Shown here: in pieces, positions 7,993 to 20,393 of the stretch
How the letters are laid out: every line of letters starts with the position of its first letter
How positions within the stretch are numbered: position 1 is the first letter of the stretch
From: Owenia fusiformis
Lineage: Eukaryota; Annelida; Polychaeta; Sabellida; Oweniidae
DNA length: 64,000 bases
Reading direction: 5' to 3'
Assembly (NCBI GenBank): GCA_903813345.2
Contig: CAIIXF020000001.1
Span: 17,629,915-17,693,914, forward strand
Position numbers and translations under genes: made by a program
Notes under the pieces: model-generated
Database searches by the model: none
What the model saw: only the letters and a program-made list of their open reading frames with translations
Told to the model about the DNA's origin: nothing

Positions 7993-8017
7993 CCAAAAAT
8001 TTAATTCAATTTTTTGG
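7993..8017. repeat. AT-rich hairpin in unit B
   Basis: A nine-base stem with one bulged T and a six-base loop is present in every B copy. It is the strongest fold visible in unit B. Confidence 0.45.
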
Positions 8018-8214
8018 TTCAAAATAATAATCTGTCAGCGGTCCCTGACACTCCTACTAGCTATCACCAAACATTAATTGCCAATACATGTACACATATA
8101 CGTGCCATACATCTACAAAGTAGCGAACTAGTGTATTAAGTACTACTTTTCCTATACGATGAGCAAAACAAATCTCAAGTAGGTTATATTGACCCTATTA
8201 GTGTCATGGTTGAC

Positions 8215-8241
8215 TGAATATGCATTTTATTCAATATGAAT
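8215..8241. repeat. Overlapping alternative hairpins at the start of unit A
   Basis: TGAATA (8215-8220) can pair with TATTCA (8228-8233), and ATTCA (8229-8233) can instead pair with TGAAT (8237-8241). The two stems are mutually exclusive. They sit 13 bases into the monomer in every copy. Confidence 0.4.
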
Positions 8242-8322
8242 TTTAAAGTTCGGGGTTTTATGAAGTGATATGTACATTTTTGCTCAAATCCCCTCAGCAC
8301 TTTTGATTCTATAGGGTTCTCT

Positions 8323-8337
8323 TGACCCCTGGGGTCA
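8323..8337. repeat. GC-rich perfect palindrome in unit A
   Basis: TGACCCCTGGGGTCA has seven-base arms around one T. It can also be read as two GGGTCA half-sites pointing outward with a 3-base gap, the layout of a nuclear-receptor everted repeat. It is the most GC-rich word of the monomer and recurs in every A copy, so the array offers 58 evenly spaced sites. Protein binding is inference. Confidence 0.6.
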
Positions 8338-8571
8338 TTATATTTTGTGACAATTTATTCCAGACTAAATGTAGTTATTTTGTCATTAAAATATCTTATT
8401 AGAGAAACGTTCAGGAAAAGTTGCGCTATCCACAAGACTTCTTGTCACTGCACTGATAAATGTAGCAAAATAGTCAAAATAATTCAGCCTTGAGCATGAA
8501 ATTTTTGAATTTTTGGACAAATTTTGGGCTATTTTGGGGGATTTTTGCCCATTACGATACTAATCTACTTA

Positions 8572-8583
8572 AAACAGCTGTTT
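8572..8583. repeat. E-box palindrome in unit A
   Basis: AAACAGCTGTTT is a perfect 12-bp palindrome centred on the E-box CAGCTG. It recurs in every A copy. Confidence 0.45.
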
Positions 8584-8738
8584 AAAGTTGTACAAATTGC
8601 TTAAGTGATTTATATTCTCTCATAAGTAGGACTATTTGCTACTTTACTAAACTGAACATCATTGATTTTTCGTTTTTCATGAACTTCTGATGGCTAGTTC
8701 AAGTAGCATTGTCTTTTGTGCAGGTTTACTGAATACGT

Positions 8739-8773
8739 CCCTTTAAAATTGGGTCTTTCGTGGGTTTAAAGGG
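8739..8773. repeat. Nine-base stem-loop in unit A, site of the A/G variant
   Basis: CCCTTTAAA (8739-8747) pairs with TTTAAAGGG (8765-8773). The only shared substitution seen in the array, A to G at monomer position 568 (8769 here), falls in the right arm and changes a T-A pair to T-G, which would remain a wobble pair in RNA. Confidence 0.5.
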
Positions 8774-8918
8774 TCAAAATATTGGAACTTTGCACACCGT
8801 GGAACGTTTGGGGTGTGTTTCCTTTAATTTGGCAAGAACTGCATCAAATTACTTGATAAGAGAGCAGAAATGTAGCAATTTAGGCTGAAAAGTACTGTTT
8901 TCAATGAAAAAACGAAAA

Positions 8919-8933
8919 TTGCTGACACAGCAA
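8919..8933. repeat. Short hairpin TTGCTG-ACA-CAGCAA in unit A
   Basis: A six-base stem with a three-base loop is followed by further imperfect A/T pairing outside. It lies just after the A homopolymer whose length varies between copies (six or seven A). Confidence 0.4.
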
Positions 8934-9005
8934 AATTTAGATCGTCGTCTCCAGAATTTTAGGGGTTAATTTGCAAAACTTTAAATGGTCCCATAGAAAC
9001 ATATG

Positions 9006-9036
9006 CGAAATATGGCTAAATTCGACATATTTCTCG
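9006..9036. repeat. Hairpin near the 3' end of unit A
   Basis: CGAAATATG (9006-9014) pairs with CATATTTCTCG (9026-9036) with a two-base bulge, ending 30 bases before the monomer end TATTAG. A hairpin shortly upstream of the 3' terminus is a feature of rolling-circle (Helitron-type) elements, but the CTRR end is not present here. Confidence 0.4.
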
Positions 9037-12000
9037 AAATTCACTAATAAATGTGGTTGATATTAGTGTCATGGTTGACTGAATATGCATTTTATTCAAT
9101 ATGAATTTTAAAGTTCGGGGTTTTATGAAGTGATATGTACATTTTTGCTCAAATCCCCTCAGCACTTTTGATTCTATAGGGTTCTCTTGACCCCTGGGGT
9201 CATTATATTTTGTGACAATTTATTCCAGACTAAATGTAGTTATTTTGTCATTAAAATATCTTATTAGAGAAACGTTCAGGAAAAGTTGCGCTATCCACAA
9301 GACTTCTTGTCACTGCACTGATAAATGTAGCAAAATAGTCAAAATAATTCAGCCTTGAGCATGAAATTTTTGAATTTTTGGACAAATTTTGGGCTATTTT
9401 GGGGGATTTTTGCCCATAACGATACTAATCTACTTAAAACAGCTGTTTAAAGTTGTACAAATTGCTTAAGTGATTTATATTCTCTCATAAGTAGGACTAT
9501 TTGCTACTTTACTAAACTGAACATCATTGATTTTTCGTTTTTCATGAACTTCTGATGGCTAGTTCAAGTAGCATTGTCTTTTGTGCAGGTTTACTGAATA
9601 CGTCCCTTTAAAATTGGGTCTTTCGTGGGTTTAAAGGGTCAAAATATTGGAACTTTGCACACCGTGGAACGTTTGGGGTGTGTTTCCTTTAATTTGGCAA
9701 GAACTGCATCAAATTACTTGATAAGAGAGCAGAAATGTAGCAATTTAGGCTGAAAAGTACTGTTTTCAATGAAAAAACGAAAATTGCTGACACAGCAAAA
9801 TTTAGATCGTCGTCTCCAGAATTTTAGGGGTTAATTTGCAAAACTTTAAATGGTCCCATAGAAACATATGCGAAATATGGCTAAATTCGACATATTTCTC
9901 GAAATTCACTAATAAATGTGGTTGATATTAGTGTCATGGTTGACTGAATATGCATTTTATTCAATATGAATTTTAAAGTTCGGGGTTTTATGAAGTGATA
10001 TGTACATTTTTGCTCAAATCCCCTCAGCACTTTTGATTCTATAGGGTTCTCTTGACCCCTGGGGTCATTATATTTTGTGACAATTTATTCCAGACTAAAT
10101 GTAGTTATTTTGTCATTAAAATATCTTATTAGAGAAACGTTCAGGAAAAGTTGCGCTATCCACAAGACTTCTTGTCACTGCACTGATAAATGTAGCAAAA
10201 TAGTCAAAATAATTCAGCCTTGAGCATGAAATTTTTGAATTTTTGGACAAATTTTGGGCTATTTTGGGGGATTTTTGCCCATAACGATACTAATCTACTT
10301 AAAACAGCTGTTTAAAGTTGTACAAATTGCTTAAGTGATTTATATTCTCTCATAAGTAGGACTATTTGCTACTTTACTAAACTGAACATCATTGATTTTT
10401 CGTTTTTCATGAACTTCTGATGGCTAGTTCAAGTAGCATTGTCTTTTGTGCAGGTTTACTGAATACGTCCCTTTAAAATTGGGTCTTTCGTGGGTTTAAA
10501 GGGTCAAAATATTGGAACTTTGCACACCGTGGAACGTTTGGGGTGTGTTTCCTTTAATTTGGCAAGAACTGCATCAAATTACTTGATAAGAGAGCAGAAA
10601 TGTAGCAATTTAGGCTGAAAAGTACTGTTTTCAATGAAAAAACGAAAATTGCTGACACAGCAAAATTTAGATCGTCGTCTCCAGAATTTTAGGGGTTAAT
10701 TTGCAAAACTTTAAATGGTCCCATAGAAACATATGCGAAATATGGCTAAATTCGACATATTTCTCGAAATTCACTAATAAATGTGGTTGATATTAGTGTC
10801 ATGGTTGACTGAATATGCATTTTATTCAATATGAATTTTAAAGTTCGGGGTTTTATGAAGTGATATGTACATTTTTGCTCAAATCCCCTCAGCACTTTTG
10901 ATTCTATAGGGTTCTCTTGACCCCTGGGGTCATTATATTTTGTGACAATTTATTCCAGACTAAATGTAGTTATTTTGTCATTAAAATATCTTATTAGAGA
11001 AACGTTCAGGAAAAGTTGCGCTATCCACAAGACTTCTTGTCACTGCACTGATAAATGTAGCAAAATAGTCAAAATAATTCAGCCTTGAGCATGAAATTTT
11101 TGAATTTTTGGACAAATTTTGGGCTATTTTGGGGGATTTTTGCCCATAACGATACTAATCTACTTAAAACAGCTGTTTAAAGTTGTACAAATTGCTTAAG
11201 TGATTTATATTCTCTCATAAGTAGGACTATTTGCTACTTTACTAAACTGAACATCATTGATTTTTCGTTTTTCATGAACTTCTGATGGCTAGTTCAAGTA
11301 GCATTGTCTTTTGTGCAGGTTTACTGAATACGTCCCTTTAAAATTGGGTCTTTCGTGGGTTTAAAGGGTCAAAATATTGGAACTTTGCACACCGTGGAAC
11401 GTTTGGGGTGTGTTTCCTTTAATTTGGCAAGAACTGCATCAAATTACTTGATAAGAGAGCAGAAATGTAGCAATTTAGGCTGAAAAGTACTGTTTTCAAT
11501 GAAAAAAACGAAAATTGCTGACACAGCAAAATTTAGATCGTCGTCTCCAGAATTTTAGGGGTTAATTTGCAAAACTTTAAATGGTCCCATAGAAACATAT
11601 GCGAAATATGGCTAAATTCGACATATTTCTCGAAATTCACTAATAAATGTGGTTGATATTAGTGTCATGGTTGACTGAATATGCATTTTATTCAATATGA
11701 ATTTTAAAGTTCGGGGTTTTATGAAGTGATATGTACATTTTTGCTCAAATCCCCTCAGCACTTTTGATTCTATAGGGTTCTCTTGACCCCTGGGGTCATT
11801 ATATTTTGTGACAATTTATTCCAGACTAAATGTAGTTATTTTGTCATTAAAATATCTTATTAGAGAAACGTTCAGGAAAAGTTGCGCTATCCACAAGACT
11901 TCTTGTCACTGCACTGATAAATGTAGCAAAATAGTCAAAATAATTCAGCCTTGAGCATGAAATTTTTGAATTTTTGGACAAATTTTGGGCTATTTTGGGG

Positions 12001-13392
12001 GATTTTTGCCCATAACGATACTAATCTACTTAAAACAGCTGTTTAAAGTTGTACAAATTGCTTAAGTGATTTATATTCTCTCATAAGTAGGACTATTTGC
12101 TACTTTACTAAACTGAACATCATTGATTTTTCGTTTTTCATGAACTTCTGATGGCTAGTTCAAGTAGCATTGTCTTTTGTGCAGGTTTACTGAATACGTC
12201 CCTTTAAAATTGGGTCTTTCGTGGGTTTAAAGGGTCAAAATATTGGAACTTTGCACACCGTGGAACGTTTGGGGTGTGTTTCCTTTAATTTGGCAAGAAC
12301 TGCATCAAATTACTTGATAAGAGAGCAGAAATGTAGCAATTTAGGCTGAAAAGTACTGTTTTCAATGAAAAAACGAAAATTGCTGACACAGCAAAATTTA
12401 GATCGTCGTCTCCAGAATTTTAGGGGTTAATTTGCAAAACTTTAAATGGTCCCATAGAAACATATGCGAAATATGGCTAAATTCGACATATTTCTCGAAA
12501 TTCACTAATAAATGTGGTTGATATTAGTGTCATGGTTGACTGAATATGCATTTTATTCAATATGAATTTTAAAGTTCGGGGTTTTATGAAGTGATATGTA
12601 CATTTTTGCTCAAATCCCCTCAGCACTTTTGATTCTATAGGGTTCTCTTGACCCCTGGGGTCATTATATTTTGTGACAATTTATCCCAGACTAAATGTAG
12701 TTATTTTGTCATTAAAATATCTTATTAGAGAAACGTTCAGGAAAAGTTGCGCTATCCACAAGACTTCTTGTCACTGCACTGATAAATGTAGCAAAATAGT
12801 CAAAATAATTCAGCCTTGAGCATGAAATTTTTGAATTTTTGGACAAATTTTGGGCTATTTTGGGGGATTTTTGCCCATAACGATACTAATCTACTTAAAA
12901 CAGCTGTTTAAAGTTGTACAAATTGCTTAAGTGATTTATATTCTCTCATAAGTAGGACTATTTGCTACTTTACTAAACTGAACATCATTGATTTTTCGTT
13001 TTTCATGAACTTCTGATGGCTAGTTCAAGTAGCATTGTCTTTTGTGCAGGTTTACTGAATACGTCCCTTTAAAATTGGGTCTTTCGTGGGTTTAAAGGGT
13101 CAAAATATTGGAACTTTGCACACCGTGGAACGTTTGGGGTGTGTTTCCTTTAATTTGGCAAGAACTGCATCAAATTACTTGATAAGAGAGCAGAAATGTA
13201 GCAATTTAGGCTGAAAAGTACTGTTTTCAATGAAAAAACGAAAATTGCTGACACAGCAAAATTTAGATCGTCGTCTCCAGAATTTTAGGGGTTAATTTGC
13301 AAAACTTTAAATGGTCCCATAGAAACATATGCGAAATATGGCTAAATTCGACATATTTCTCGAAATTCACTAATAAATGTGGTTGATATTAG

Positions 13393-13865
13393 GTAGAAAG
13401 CAACTTACTTTTTCACCCATTGGAATACATGTAAAATTGGCAAAGTTCAAATCATAATTTCTCAAATCCCAGCCCATCGAATCCTCACATCCATTCAGAT
13501 CATGTAGTCCTATTCAAAAACTTCCCGTTCGGTTATATGGTGAAAAAAATATCCCACGAACGAAAAAAGATTTTGCTACATTTATAAGCGAGCATTGATT
13601 TCTGGGCCTGTAAAAAGCACGTAGGACCTGATTACCCCATTGATTTACTGAGACCGCCAAAAATTTAATTCAATTTTTTGGTTCAAAATAATAATCTGTC
13701 AGCGGTCCCTGACACTCCTACTAGCTATCACCAAACATTAATTGCCAATACATGTACACATATACGTGCCATACATCTACAAAGTAGCGAACTAGTGTAT
13801 TAAGTACTACTTTTCCTATACGATGAGCAAAACAAATCTCAAGTAGGTTATATTGACCCTATTAG
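13393..13865. repeat. Unit B, copy 2
   Basis: A full 473-bp copy between A6 and A7. The entry junction reads GATATTAG|GTAGAAAG and the exit junction CCTATTAG|TGTCATGG. Confidence 0.95.
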
Positions 13866-16800
13866 TGTCATGGTTGACTGAATATGCATTTTATTCAATA
13901 TGAATTTTAAAGTTCGGGGTTTTATGAAGTGATATGTACATTTTTGCTCAAATCCCCTCAGCACTTTTGATTCTATAGGGTTCTCTTGACCCCTGGGGTC
14001 ATTATATTTTGTGACAATTTATTCCAGACTAAATGTAGTTATTTTGTCATTAAAATATCTTATTAGAGAAACGTTCAGGAAAAGTTGCGCTATCCACAAG
14101 ACTTCTTGTCACTGCACTGATAAATGTAGCAAAATAGTCAAAATAATTCAGCCTTGAGCATGAAATTTTTGAATTTTTGGACAAATTTTGGGCTATTTTG
14201 GGGGATTTTTGCCCATAACGATACTAATCTACTTAAAACAGCTGTTTAAAGTTGTACAAATTGCTTAAGTGATTTATATTCTCTCATAAGTAGGACTATT
14301 TGCTACTTTACTAAACTGAACATCATTGATTTTTCGTTTTTCATGAACTTCTGATGGCTAGTTCAAGTAGCATTGTCTTTTGTGCAGGTTTACTGAATAC
14401 GTCCCTTTAAAATTGGGTCTTTCGTGGGTTTAAAGGGTCAAAATATTGGAACTTTGCACACCGTGGAACGTTTGGGGTGTGTTTCCTTTAATTTGGCAAG
14501 AACTGCATCAAATTACTTGATAAGAGAGCAGAAATGTAGCAATTTAGGCTGAAAAGTACTGTTTTCAATGAAAAAACGAAAATTGCTGACACAGCAAAAT
14601 TTAGATCGTCGTCTCCAGAATTTTAGGGGTTAATTTGCAAAACTTTAAATGGTCCCATAGAAACATATGCGAAATATGGCTAAATTCGACATATTTCTCG
14701 AAATTCACTAATAAATGTGGTTGATATTAGTGTCATGGTTGACTGAATATGCATTTTATTCAATATGAATTTTAAAGTTCGGGGTTTTATGAAGTGATAT
14801 GTACATTTTTGCTCAAATCCCCTCAGCACTTTTGATTCTATAGGGTTCTCTTGACCCCTGGGGTCATTATATTTTGTGACAATTTATTCCAGACTAAATG
14901 TAGTTATTTTGTCATTAAAATATCTTATTAGAGAAACGTTCAGGAAAAGTTGCGCTATCCACAAGACTTCTTGTCACTGCACTGATAAATGTAGCAAAAT
15001 AGTCAAAATAATTCAGCCTTGAGCATGAAATTTTTGAATTTTTGGACAAATTTTGGGCTATTTTGGGGGATTTTTGCCCATAACGATACTAATCTACTTA
15101 AAACAGCTGTTTAAAGTTGTACAAATTGCTTAAGTGATTTATATTCTCTCATAAGTAGGACTATTTGCTACTTTACTAAACTGAACATCATTGATTTTTC
15201 GTTTTTCATGAACTTCTGATGGCTAGTTCAAGTAGCATTGTCTTTTGTGCAGGTTTACTGAATACGTCCCTTTAAAATTGGGTCTTTCGTGGGTTTAAAG
15301 GGTCAAAATATTGGAACTTTGCACACCGTGGAACGTTTGGGGTGTGTTTCCTTTAATTTGGCAAGAACTGCATCAAATTACTTGATAAGAGAGCAGAAAT
15401 GTAGCAATTTAGGCTGAAAAGTACTGTTTTCAATGAAAAAACGAAAATTGCTGACACAGCAAAATTTAGATCGTCGTCTCCAGAATTTTAGGGGTTAATT
15501 TGCAAAACTTTAAATGGTCCCATAGAAACATATGCGAAATATGGCTAAATTCGACATATTTCTCGAAATTCACTAATAAATGTGGTTGATATTAGTGTCA
15601 TGGTTGACTGAATATGCATTTTATTCAATATGAATTTTAAAGTTCGGGGTTTTATGAAGTGATATGTACATTTTTGCTCAAATCCCCTCAGCACTTTTGA
15701 TTCTATAGGGTTCTCTTGACCCCTGGGGTCATTATATTTTGTGACAATTTATTCCAGACTAAATGTAGTTATTTTGTCATTAAAATATCTTATTAGAGAA
15801 ACGTTCAGGAAAAGTTGCGCTATCCACAAGACTTCTTGTCACTGCACTGATAAATGTAGCAAAATAGTCAAAATAATTCAGCCTTGAGCATGAAATTTTT
15901 GAATTTTTGGACAAATTTTGGGCTATTTTGGGGGATTTTTGCCCATAACGATACTAATCTACTTAAAACAGCTGTTTAAAGTTGTACAAATTGCTTAAGT
16001 GATTTATATTCTCTCATAAGTAGGACTATTTGCTACTTTACTAAACTGAACATCATTGATTTTTCGTTTTTCATGAACTTCTGATGGCTAGTTCAAGTAG
16101 CATTGTCTTTTGTGCAGGTTTACTGAATACGTCCCTTTAAAATTGGGTCTTTCGTGGGTTTAAAGGGTCAAAATATTGGAACTTTGCACACCGTGGAACG
16201 TTTGGGGTGTGTTTCCTTTAATTTGGCAAGAACTGCATCAAATTACTTGATAAGAGAGCAGAAATGTAGCAATTTAGGCTGAAAAGTACTGTTTTCAATG
16301 AAAAAACGAAAATTGCTGACACAGCAAAATTTAGATCGTCGTCTCCAGAATTTTAGGGGTTAATTTGCAAAACTTTAAATGGTCCCATAGAAACATATGC
16401 GAAATATGGCTAAATTCGACATATTTCTCGAAATTCACTAATAAATGTGGTTGATATTAGTGTCATGGTTGACTGAATATGCATTTTATTCAATATGAAT
16501 TTTAAAGTTCGGGGTTTTATGAAGTGATATGTACATTTTTGCTCAAATCCCCTCAGCACTTTTGATTCTATAGGGTTCTCTTGACCCCTGGGGTCATTAT
16601 ATTTTGTGACAATTTATTCCAGACTAAATGTAGTTATTTTGTCATTAAAATATCTTATTAGAGAAACGTTCAGGAAAAGTTGCGCTATCCACAAGACTTC
16701 TTGTCACTGCACTGATAAATGTAGCAAAATAGTCAAAATAATTCAGCCTTGAGCATGAAATTTTTGAATTTTTGGACAAATTTTGGGCTATTTTGGGGGA

Positions 16801-19800
16801 TTTTTGCCCATAACGATACTAATCTACTTAAAACAGCTGTTTAAAGTTGTACAAATTGCTTAAGTGATTTATATTCTCTCATAAGTAGGACTATTTGCTA
16901 CTTTACTAAACTGAACATCATTGATTTTTCGTTTTTCATGAACTTCTGATGGCTAGTTCAAGTAGCATTGTCTTTTGTGCAGGTTTACTGAATACGTCCC
17001 TTTAAAATTGGGTCTTTCGTGGGTTTAAAGGGTCAAAATATTGGAACTTTGCACACCGTGGAACGTTTGGGGTGTGTTTCCTTTAATTTGGCAAGAACTG
17101 CATCAAATTACTTGATAAGAGAGCAGAAATGTAGCAATTTAGGCTGAAAAGTACTGTTTTCAATGAAAAAACGAAAATTGCTGACACAGCAAAATTTAGA
17201 TCGTCGTCTCCAGAATTTTAGGGGTTAATTTGCAAAACTTTAAATGGTCCCATAGAAACATATGCGAAATATGGCTAAATTCGACATATTTCTCGAAATT
17301 CACTAATAAATGTGGTTGATATTAGTGTCATGGTTGACTGAATATGCATTTTATTCAATATGAATTTTAAAGTTCGGGGTTTTATGAAGTGATATGTACA
17401 TTTTTGCTCAAATCCCCTCAGCACTTTTGATTCTATAGGGTTCTCTTGACCCCTGGGGTCATTATATTTTGTGACAATTTATTCCAGACTAAATGTAGTT
17501 ATTTTGTCATTAAAATATCTTATTAGAGAAACGTTCAGGAAAAGTTGCGCTATCCACAAGACTTCTTGTCACTGCACTGATAAATGTAGCAAAATAGTCA
17601 AAATAATTCAGCCTTGAGCATGAAATTTTTGAATTTTTGGACAAATTTTGGGCTATTTTGGGGGATTTTTGCCCATAACGATACTAATCTACTTAAAACA
17701 GCTGTTTAAAGTTGTACAAATTGCTTAAGTGATTTATATTCTCTCATAAGTAGGACTATTTGCTACTTTACTAAACTGAACATCATTGATTTTTCGTTTT
17801 TCATGAACTTCTGATGGCTAGTTCAAGTAGCATTGTCTTTTGTGCAGGTTTACTGAATACGTCCCTTTAAAATTGGGTCTTTCGTGGGTTTAAAGGGTCA
17901 AAATATTGGAACTTTGCACACCGTGGAACGTTTGGGGTGTGTTTCCTTTAATTTGGCAAGAACTGCATCAAATTACTTGATAAGAGAGCAGAAATGTAGC
18001 AATTTAGGCTGAAAAGTACTGTTTTCAATGAAAAAACGAAAATTGCTGACACAGCAAAATTTAGATCGTCGTCTCCAGAATTTTAGGGGTTAATTTGCAA
18101 AACTTTAAATGGTCCCATAGAAACATATGCGAAATATGGCTAAATTCGACATATTTCTCGAAATTCACTAATAAATGTGGTTGATATTAGTGTCATGGTT
18201 GACTGAATATGCATTTTATTCAATATGAATTTTAAAGTTCGGGGTTTTATGAAGTGATATGTACATTTTTGCTCAAATCCCCTCAGCACTTTTGATTCTA
18301 TAGGGTTCTCTTGACCCCTGGGGTCATTATATTTTGTGACAATTTATTCCAGACTAAATGTAGTTATTTTGTCATTAAAATATCTTATTAGAGAAACGTT
18401 CAGGAAAAGTTGCGCTATCCACAAGACTTCTTGTCACTGCACTGATAAATGTAGCAAAATAGTCAAAATAATTCAGCCTTGAGCATGAAATTTTTGAATT
18501 TTTGGACAAATTTTGGGCTATTTTGGGGGATTTTTGCCCATAACGATACTAATCTACTTAAAACAGCTGTTTAAAGTTGTACAAATTGCTTAAGTGATTT
18601 ATATTCTCTCATAAGTAGGACTATTTGCTACTTTACTAAACTGAACATCATTGATTTTTCGTTTTTCATGAACTTCTGATGGCTAGTTCAAGTAGCATTG
18701 TCTTTTGTGCAGGTTTACTGAATACGTCCCTTTAAAATTGGGTCTTTCGTGGGTTTAAAGGGTCAAAATATTGGAACTTTGCACACCGTGGAACGTTTGG
18801 GGTGTGTTTCCTTTAATTTGGCAAGAACTGCATCAAATTACTTGATAAGAGAGCAGAAATGTAGCAATTTAGGCTGAAAAGTACTGTTTTCAATGAAAAA
18901 ACGAAAATTGCTGACACAGCAAAATTTAGATCGTCGTCTCCAGAATTTTAGGGGTTAATTTGCAAAACTTTAAATGGTCCCATAGAAACATATGCGAAAT
19001 ATGGCTAAATTCGACATATTTCTCGAAATTCACTAATAAATGTGGTTGATATTAGTGTCATGGTTGACTGAATATGCATTTTATTCAATATGAATTTTAA
19101 AGTTCGGGGTTTTATGAAGTGATATGTACATTTTTGCTCAAATCCCCTCAGCACTTTTGATTCTATAGGGTTCTCTTGACCCCTGGGGTCATTATATTTT
19201 GTGACAATTTATTCCAGACTAAATGTAGTTATTTTGTCATTAAAATATCTTATTAGAGAAACGTTCAGGAAAAGTTGCGCTATCCACAAGACTTCTTGTC
19301 ACTGCACTGATAAATGTAGCAAAATAGTCAAAATAATTCAGCCTTGAGCATGAAATTTTTGAATTTTTGGACAAATTTTGGGCTATTTTGGGGGATTTTT
19401 GCCCATAACGATACTAATCTACTTAAAACAGCTGTTTAAAGTTGTACAAATTGCTTAAGTGATTTATATTCTCTCATAAGTAGGACTATTTGCTACTTTA
19501 CTAAACTGAACATCATTGATTTTTCGTTTTTCATGAACTTCTGATGGCTAGTTCAAGTAGCATTGTCTTTTGTGCAGGTTTACTGAATACGTCCCTTTAA
19601 AATTGGGTCTTTCGTGGGTTTAAAGGGTCAAAATATTGGAACTTTGCACACCGTGGAACGTTTGGGGTGTGTTTCCTTTAATTTGGCAAGAACTGCATCA
19701 AATTACTTGATAAGAGAGCAGAAATGTAGCAATTTAGGCTGAAAAGTACTGTTTTCAATGAAAAAACGAAAATTGCTGACACAGCAAAATTTAGATCGTC

Positions 19801-19920
19801 GTCTCCAGAATTTTAGGGGTTAATTTGCAAAACTTTAAATGGTCCCATAGAAACATATGCGAAATATGGCTAAATTCGACATATTTCTCGAAATTCACTA
19901 ATAAATGTGGTTGATATTAG
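13866..19920. repeat. A run 2: seven copies (A7-A13)
   Basis: Copies start at 13866, 14731, 15596, 16461, 17326, 18191 and 19056. All are exactly 865 bp; no variant was seen by eye. Confidence 0.95.
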
Positions 19921-20393
19921 GTAGAAAGCAACTTACTTTTTCACCCATTGGAATACATGTAAAATTGGCAAAGTTCAAATCATAATTTCTCAAATCCCAG
20001 CCCATCGAATCCTCACATCCATTCAGATCATGTAGTCCTATTCAAAAACTTCCCGTTCGGTTATATGGTGAAAAAAATATCCCACGAACGAAAAAAGATT
20101 TTGCTACATTTATAAGCGAGCATTGATTTCTGGGCCTGTAAAAAGCACGTAGGACCTGATTACCCCATTGATTTACTGAGACCGCCAAAAATTTAATTCA
20201 ATTTTTTGGTTCAAAATAATAATCTGTCAGCGGTCCCTGACACTCCTACTAGCTATCACCAAACATTAATTGCCAATACATGTACACATATACGTGCCAT
20301 ACATCTACAAAGTAGCGAACTAGTGTATTAAGTACTACTTTTCCTATACGATGAGCAAAACAAATCTCAAGTAGGTTATATTGACCCTATTAG
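19921..20393. repeat. Unit B, copy 3
   Basis: Full 473-bp copy, same junctions as copy 2. Confidence 0.95.

Larger units (their letters stand above)
7729..8201. repeat. Unit B, copy 1 (array edge; reference copy)
   Basis: This is a full 473-bp unit at the junction with unique DNA. It contains a hairpin CGTTCG (7862-7867) / CGAACG (7893-7898) and a longer one, CCAAAAATT (7993-8001) / AATTTTTTGG (8008-8017), with one bulged base. It shows no similarity to unit A apart from the terminal TATTAG. Confidence 0.95.
8202..9066. repeat. Unit A, copy 1 (reference monomer)
   Basis: This 865-bp monomer holds, in order: overlapping TGAATA/TATTCA hairpins (14-40), the palindrome TGACCCCTGGGGTCA (122-136), AAACAGCTGTTT (371-382), the CCCTTTAAA / TTTAAAGGG stem (538-572), TTGCTG-ACA-CAGCAA (718-732) and a 3' hairpin (805-835). 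This copy has a private T at 8553 where the others have A (CCCATTACG against CCCATAACG), in keeping with weaker homogenisation at an array edge. It has no similarity to rRNA, 5S, tRNA or snRNA genes that I can recognise. Confidence 0.95.
8202..13392. repeat. A run 1: six copies (A1-A6)
   Basis: Copies start at 8202, 9067, 9932, 10797, 11663 and 12528. A4 (10797) is 866 bp because its A homopolymer at 11502-11508 has seven bases instead of six. A6 has a private T-to-C change at 12685. Confidence 0.95.
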
